DNA of 8,575 bases. It comes from UBA1149 sp963579235. Lineage in GTDB: Bacteria; Desulfobacterota; Binatia; UBA1149. The position numbers and the translations under genes are program-made. This document shows, piece by piece, positions 5,798 through 8,575 of the stretch. How positions within the stretch are numbered: the stretch's first letter is position 1; each line of letters begins with the position of its first letter. The stretch is taken from the NCBI GenBank assembly GCA_963579235.1, contig CAUZFM010000095.1, positions 1 through 8,575 on the forward strand. Reading direction: 5' to 3'. The notes under the pieces are model-generated. The model saw only the letters and a list, made by a program, of their open reading frames with translations, ran no database searches and was not told the origin of the DNA.

Positions 5798-6583
5798 CTA
5801 ACTGCCAGCAGCGATTCTGGCCATCTGGGCGATGAACTCCTGCTCGATCAGCCCGTTACTGGCCAGTACACGCGGGGTCCACGGGTCATAAGGGTCGCCG
5901 TTGAAGTCGCTTACGCTGCCTCCCGCTTCGGTAACGATAAGCCATCCGGCTGCCGTGTCCCAGGGCTGCAATTTCCACTCCCAGAAACCGTCGAAGCGGC
6001 CGCAGGCCAGGTAGCAGAGGTCCAGGGCGGCAGATCCGAAGCGCCTGACGTCCCTGGCGTTGACCAGAAAATGTTTGAAGTAGGGCAGGTACAGGTCCAG
6101 GTTCTCGCGACGGTCGTAGGGGAACCCGGTAACAAGCAGAGAGTCTTCCAGCGCTGCGGTGGCAGACACCGCTACAGGGCTGTCGTTGAGAAAGGCGCCC
6201 GCACCAGCCCGGGCATGGTACATCTCGTCTCTGAAAGGATCGTATACGGCCGAGGCGACTGGTGCGCCCCGGTGCAGGAGTGCGATTGATACCGAGCAGT
6301 GAGGGATGCCGTGGACGTAGTTGATGGTGCCGTCGAGTGGGTCTACGTACCAGCACCACTCATGGTCGGAGCGATCAAAGTGGTTTTCTTCCGCGACTAT
6401 CGCGTGGTCAGGAAAGGCCCGGGCTATACCCTCGACGATGATTTTCTCGGCCTGGAGGTCGACGTTGGTAACCAGGTCCACCGCCGCTTTGTGTGAGATC
6501 TCTTTTTTCAGGGCCAGCGAATCACGGATGATTTTTCCGGCTTCTCGCGCAAGTTGCCGCGCGAGTTCTGTCTTTTCGGGCAT
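5798..6583 (-). CDS. Inositol monophosphatase family protein (SuhB-like)
   Basis: A 261-residue Mg-dependent phosphatase that probably hydrolyses inositol 1-phosphate or a related sugar phosphate. Counting from the ATG at 6583, the metal-site residues are in order: VTNVDLQAE (about 38-46), AEE (64-66), the signature DPLDGTINYVHG (81-92) and the second motif WDTAAGWLIVTEAGG (208-222). The signature resembles SuhB/inositol monophosphatase more than CysQ, which usually has DPLDGTKEF, so I do not assign it to PAP recycling despite cysC nearby. I chose ATG 6583 because it puts the first helix where E. coli SuhB has it. A GTG five codons upstream (6598) is possible, and neither has a clear ribosome site. 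It is divergent from ispE with only 44 bases between the chosen starts. tRNA-Arg follows downstream in the same direction. Confidence 0.9.
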   Translation of the reverse strand: MPEKTELARQLAREAGKIIRDSLALKKEISHKAAVDLVTNVDLQAEKIIVEGIARAFPDHAIVAEENHFDRSDHEWCWYVDPLDGTINYVHGIPHCSVSIALLHRGAPVASAVYDPFRDEMYHARAGAGAFLNDSPVAVSATAALEDSLLVTGFPYDRRENLDLYLPYFKHFLVNARDVRRFGSAALDLCYLACGRFDGFWEWKLQPWDTAAGWLIVTEAGGSVSDFNGDPYDPWTPRVLASNGLIEQEFIAQMARIAAGS

Positions 6584-6627
6584 GGCGCTTGTTGTCACGG
6601 CGATCCGATGCGGTCAAGTTGGGGCTT

Positions 6628-7518
6628 GTGTCGGGGGTATCAGCAGTAAGCAGGGAGGTGAGGGCGCCTGCAAAGGTGAACCTCAGCCTGCGGGTGGTGG
6701 GCAAGCGCAGTGACGGCTACCACGAGCTCGAGTCTCTCATGGTGCCCGTGGCCATATACGACGACGTCCACGTTGAGGTGCGACCGAGCGTAAAAACCGA
6801 GGTTTACTGTACGGTCAGCGGTGACAAGGGGGTGCCCGGGGGTAGCGGCAACATAGCGACAAAAGCTGCGCGAGCTGTGCTCGAGCAGCTTGAAGAAACA
6901 GCGGCGGTGAGCATCCGGCTGGTAAAACGAATCCCCAGCCAAGCTGGCCTGGGCGGTGGAAGCAGTGATGCCGCTGCTGTGCTGCGGGTGTTGCCCGGGC
7001 TGCTGGGCAGGAGGTTGCCTGCGCCCACCGTAGCCCGGTTGGCCTTGCAACTGGGCGCGGACGTCCCGTTTTTTGTCTCCAGCCGCCCTGCGATGGCCAC
7101 GGGGGTGGGAGATCGGCTCAGCTTCATCGATCTGCCCTACAGGGGCAGCCTGCTGGTGGTGGTTCCGGCGCTTGGAGTAAACACGGCGTGGGCCTTTACC
7201 AACGCCGTGAAAAGCTTGACTTCAAAGGGGGCTGGAACTAGGCTCCTGAGTTCCCTCAAGCGCGGTGCCGCGCTTGAGGGGCTGCTGGTTAATGACCTTC
7301 AAGAGGGAGTCTGCGACAGCTTTCCGGAGGTCTCCAGGTCCTTGGATCTGATGATGGCCGGGGGCGCTTCGGCTGCTGTTATGTCAGGCTCAGGGTCAGC
7401 CGTGGTCGGCTTGTTCAGGGACGGCAGGGCCGCGCGGCGGGCCGCGCGTACTTTTGCACGGCCTGTGAGGGTGTTTGTTACGAGGATCCTCAGACGTTCG
7501 CCAGGTGGACGTCCTTAG
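6628..7518 (+). CDS. ispE: 4-diphosphocytidyl-2-C-methyl-D-erythritol kinase
   Basis: A 296-residue GHMP-family kinase of the non-mevalonate (MEP) pathway. It phosphorylates the 2-hydroxyl of CDP-methylerythritol on the way to isopentenyl diphosphate. The N-terminal PAKVNLSLRVVGKRSDGYHELES (14-36) carries the conserved lysine K16, the glycine-rich ATP loop LGGGSSDAA is at 108-116, the catalytic aspartate is in GADVPFF (D145), and the third GHMP motif MSGSGSA is at 252-258. I chose GTG 6628, preceded by TTGGGG. The same frame also offers TTG 6589, which would overlap the divergent phosphatase gene, and GTG 6658, whose GGGAGG is too close to serve it. The stop TAG (7516-7518) abuts tRNA-Gln with no bases between. 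The order ispE, tRNA-Gln, prs is common in Deltaproteobacteria and neighbouring groups. Confidence 0.93.
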   Translation: MSGVSAVSREVRAPAKVNLSLRVVGKRSDGYHELESLMVPVAIYDDVHVEVRPSVKTEVYCTVSGDKGVPGGSGNIATKAARAVLEQLEETAAVSIRLVKRIPSQAGLGGGSSDAAAVLRVLPGLLGRRLPAPTVARLALQLGADVPFFVSSRPAMATGVGDRLSFIDLPYRGSLLVVVPALGVNTAWAFTNAVKSLTSKGAGTRLLSSLKRGAALEGLLVNDLQEGVCDSFPEVSRSLDLMMAGGASAAVMSGSGSAVVGLFRDGRAARRAARTFARPVRVFVTRILRRSPGGRP

Positions 7519-7591
7519 TGGGCGGTAGCCAAGTGGTTAAGGCACCGGGTTTTGGGTCCGGCATGCGAAGGTTCGAATCCTTCCCGCCCAG
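7519..7591 (+). tRNA. tRNA-Gln (anticodon TTG)
   Basis: A 73-base cloverleaf. The acceptor TGGGCGG pairs with CCGCCCA, the D arm is GCC/GGC, the anticodon stem CCGGG/TCCGG (one G-T pair) encloses TTTTGGG with anticodon TTG (reads CAA), and the T arm is GAAGG-TTCGAAT-CCTTC. The discriminator is G, as usual for tRNA-Gln, and the bases after it are CAT, so CCA is not encoded and must be added, unlike in the tRNA-Arg of this window. It begins on the base after the ispE stop codon and lies 70 bases before prs. Confidence 0.95.
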
Positions 7592-7661
7592 CATTGTTTC
7601 AGGCTGGACCGTAGTGTCGCTGGGCGAACGGTGGATGATTTGTTTATAGAGAGGAATACCG

Positions 7662-8575
7662 TTGGCTTCGCTGGCTAGAGACGAACTGCTTATTTTTTCT
7701 GGTAACGCCAGCCTTGGCCTGGCGGAGAGTGTTGCCGGAAAGCTGGGCACCCAGGTCGGAAACGCCGAGGTGCGCCGTTTCAGCGACGGCGAAGTCCTTA
7801 TCGAAATAAACGACAACGTTCGCGGTGGTGACGTCTTCGTCATTCAGTCTACCTCCACGCCGGGCAACGATCACATCATGGAGCTGCTGTTGATGCTCGA
7901 CGCCCTTAAGCGCGCTTCGGCCAAGCGGGTTACGGCGGTGATTCCCTATTACGGCTACGCGAGGCAGGACCGCAAGGTCGCCCCGCGCGTACCCATAAGC
8001 GCCAAGCTCATAGCCGATCTCGTTGTCACGGCCGGGGCTTCACGCGTGATGACGATGGAACTGCACGCGGGCCAGATACAGGGTTTTTTTGACGTCCCGG
8101 TGGACAACCTCTACGCCGCCCCGGTACTTCAGCCTGCGATCATGTCGCTGGTCGGCGACAGGTCCATCGTCGTGGTTTCTCCCGATGCCGGGGGCGTGGA
8201 GCGGGCCAGGGCTTTCGCCAAGCGCCTGGACGCCGGACTTGCCATCATCGATAAACGCCGCGTAAGGGCCAACCAGGTCGAAGAAATGCGACTGATCGGT
8301 GACGTCGAGGGCAGCGTGGCGGTGATAGTAGACGACATGATCGACACGGCCGGAACGGTCTGCAAGGCTGCCGATGCGATCAAGGAAGCCGGCGCTGTCG
8401 GTGTCCTGGCCTGCTGTACTCACGGTGTGCTTTCGGGCGCGGCTGTGGAAAGAATTGCCTCGTCATCACTCGAGCAGCTGGTGACAACCGACACCATAGC
8501 GGCGACCGAATCAGTGCAGGCCTGTGATCGAATACGGGTCGTGTCGGTAGCGGGACTGATCGCCGAAGCTATCCG
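7662..8575 (+). CDS. prs: Ribose-phosphate pyrophosphokinase (PRPP synthetase), 3' end cut by window
   Basis: Cytosolic enzyme that transfers pyrophosphate from ATP to ribose 5-phosphate, giving PRPP for purine, pyrimidine, histidine, tryptophan and NAD synthesis. 304 codons are present; the usual length is about 315, so roughly ten are missing. Motifs: FSDGE (40-44), YGYARQDRK (97-105), the metal and substrate loop MELHAGQIQGFFDVPVDNLYA (132-152, with H135), VVSPDAGGVERA (171-182), the lysine of IDKRR (K198) and the PRPP-binding loop VDDMIDTAGT (223-232). The start is a TTG, supported by GAGAGGAA five bases upstream, by an in-frame TAG at 7647-7649, and by the absence of any ATG or GTG in frame before residue 37. 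The classical signature has Asp before Leu-His where this protein has Glu133. The gene is probably cotranscribed with ispE and tRNA-Gln. Confidence 0.96.
   Translation, partial: MASLARDELLIFSGNASLGLAESVAGKLGTQVGNAEVRRFSDGEVLIEINDNVRGGDVFVIQSTSTPGNDHIMELLLMLDALKRASAKRVTAVIPYYGYARQDRKVAPRVPISAKLIADLVVTAGASRVMTMELHAGQIQGFFDVPVDNLYAAPVLQPAIMSLVGDRSIVVVSPDAGGVERARAFAKRLDAGLAIIDKRRVRANQVEEMRLIGDVEGSVAVIVDDMIDTAGTVCKAADAIKEAGAVGVLACCTHGVLSGAAVERIASSSLEQLVTTDTIAATESVQACDRIRVVSVAGLIAEAI

Noticed and set aside
5681..6289. 202-residue plus-strand open frame across the tRNA-Arg region
   Set aside because: It runs through a tRNA gene on the opposite strand and then antisense through the phosphatase gene.
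5798..6583. Reading the phosphatase as CysQ (PAP phosphatase) because cysC is nearby
   Set aside because: The signature DPLDGTINYVHG fits inositol monophosphatase/SuhB rather than the CysQ form, and cysC is separated from it by three other genes.
1..8575. Mobile element, CRISPR array or defence system
   Set aside because: No direct-repeat array, terminal inverted repeats, transposase, integrase or nuclease motifs were seen; the two tRNA genes show no attachment-site duplication within the window.

Overview
The window (8,575 bases, GC-rich) looks like ordinary chromosomal core sequence of a free-living aerobic or facultatively aerobic Gram-negative bacterium, most likely Deltaproteobacteria in the broad sense. 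This rests on the order ispE, tRNA-Gln, prs at the right end, a short S21-type rpsU, and a secreted cupredoxin beside a heme A synthase. The taxonomy is inference. I see no transposase, phage gene, CRISPR array or other mobile element.

Left part (1-1871, all minus strand): a respiratory, copper and heme group. It reads from a secreted blue-copper-like protein with a C-terminal carboxypeptidase-regulatory-like domain (1149-1871), past a perfect 16-bp hairpin (1106-1140), to a 55-residue two-helix membrane protein that resembles the transmembrane hairpin of cytochrome c oxidase subunit II (912-1079), and then a CtaA/Cox15-type heme A synthase (1-904) that runs off the window. All three fit maturation or function of an aa3-type terminal oxidase. 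A divergent promoter region (1872-2028) separates this group from the next.

Centre-left (2029-4232, plus strand): a two-gene operon of a glutamine-synthetase-like ligase and a short-chain dehydrogenase. It probably acts in gamma-glutamylation and oxidation of an amine rather than in ammonia assimilation, but the substrate cannot be read from the sequence.

Centre (4248-6583, all minus strand): an inositol-monophosphatase-family phosphatase, tRNA-Arg(CCG), ribosomal protein S21 with its own promoter just after the tRNA, a 60-residue zinc-ribbon protein, and adenylylsulfate kinase (cysC), which ends 15 bases from the convergent dehydrogenase gene.

Right part (6628-8575, plus strand): ispE (isoprenoid precursor synthesis), whose stop codon directly abuts tRNA-Gln(TTG), followed by prs (PRPP synthetase, TTG start), which is cut by the window end about ten codons short.

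No dramatic new system is evident. The items most worth a second look are the CoxII-like mini-protein between the cupredoxin and ctaA, the minimal glutamine-synthetase-like/dehydrogenase operon, the zero-spacing ispE/tRNA-Gln junction and the small zinc-ribbon protein.
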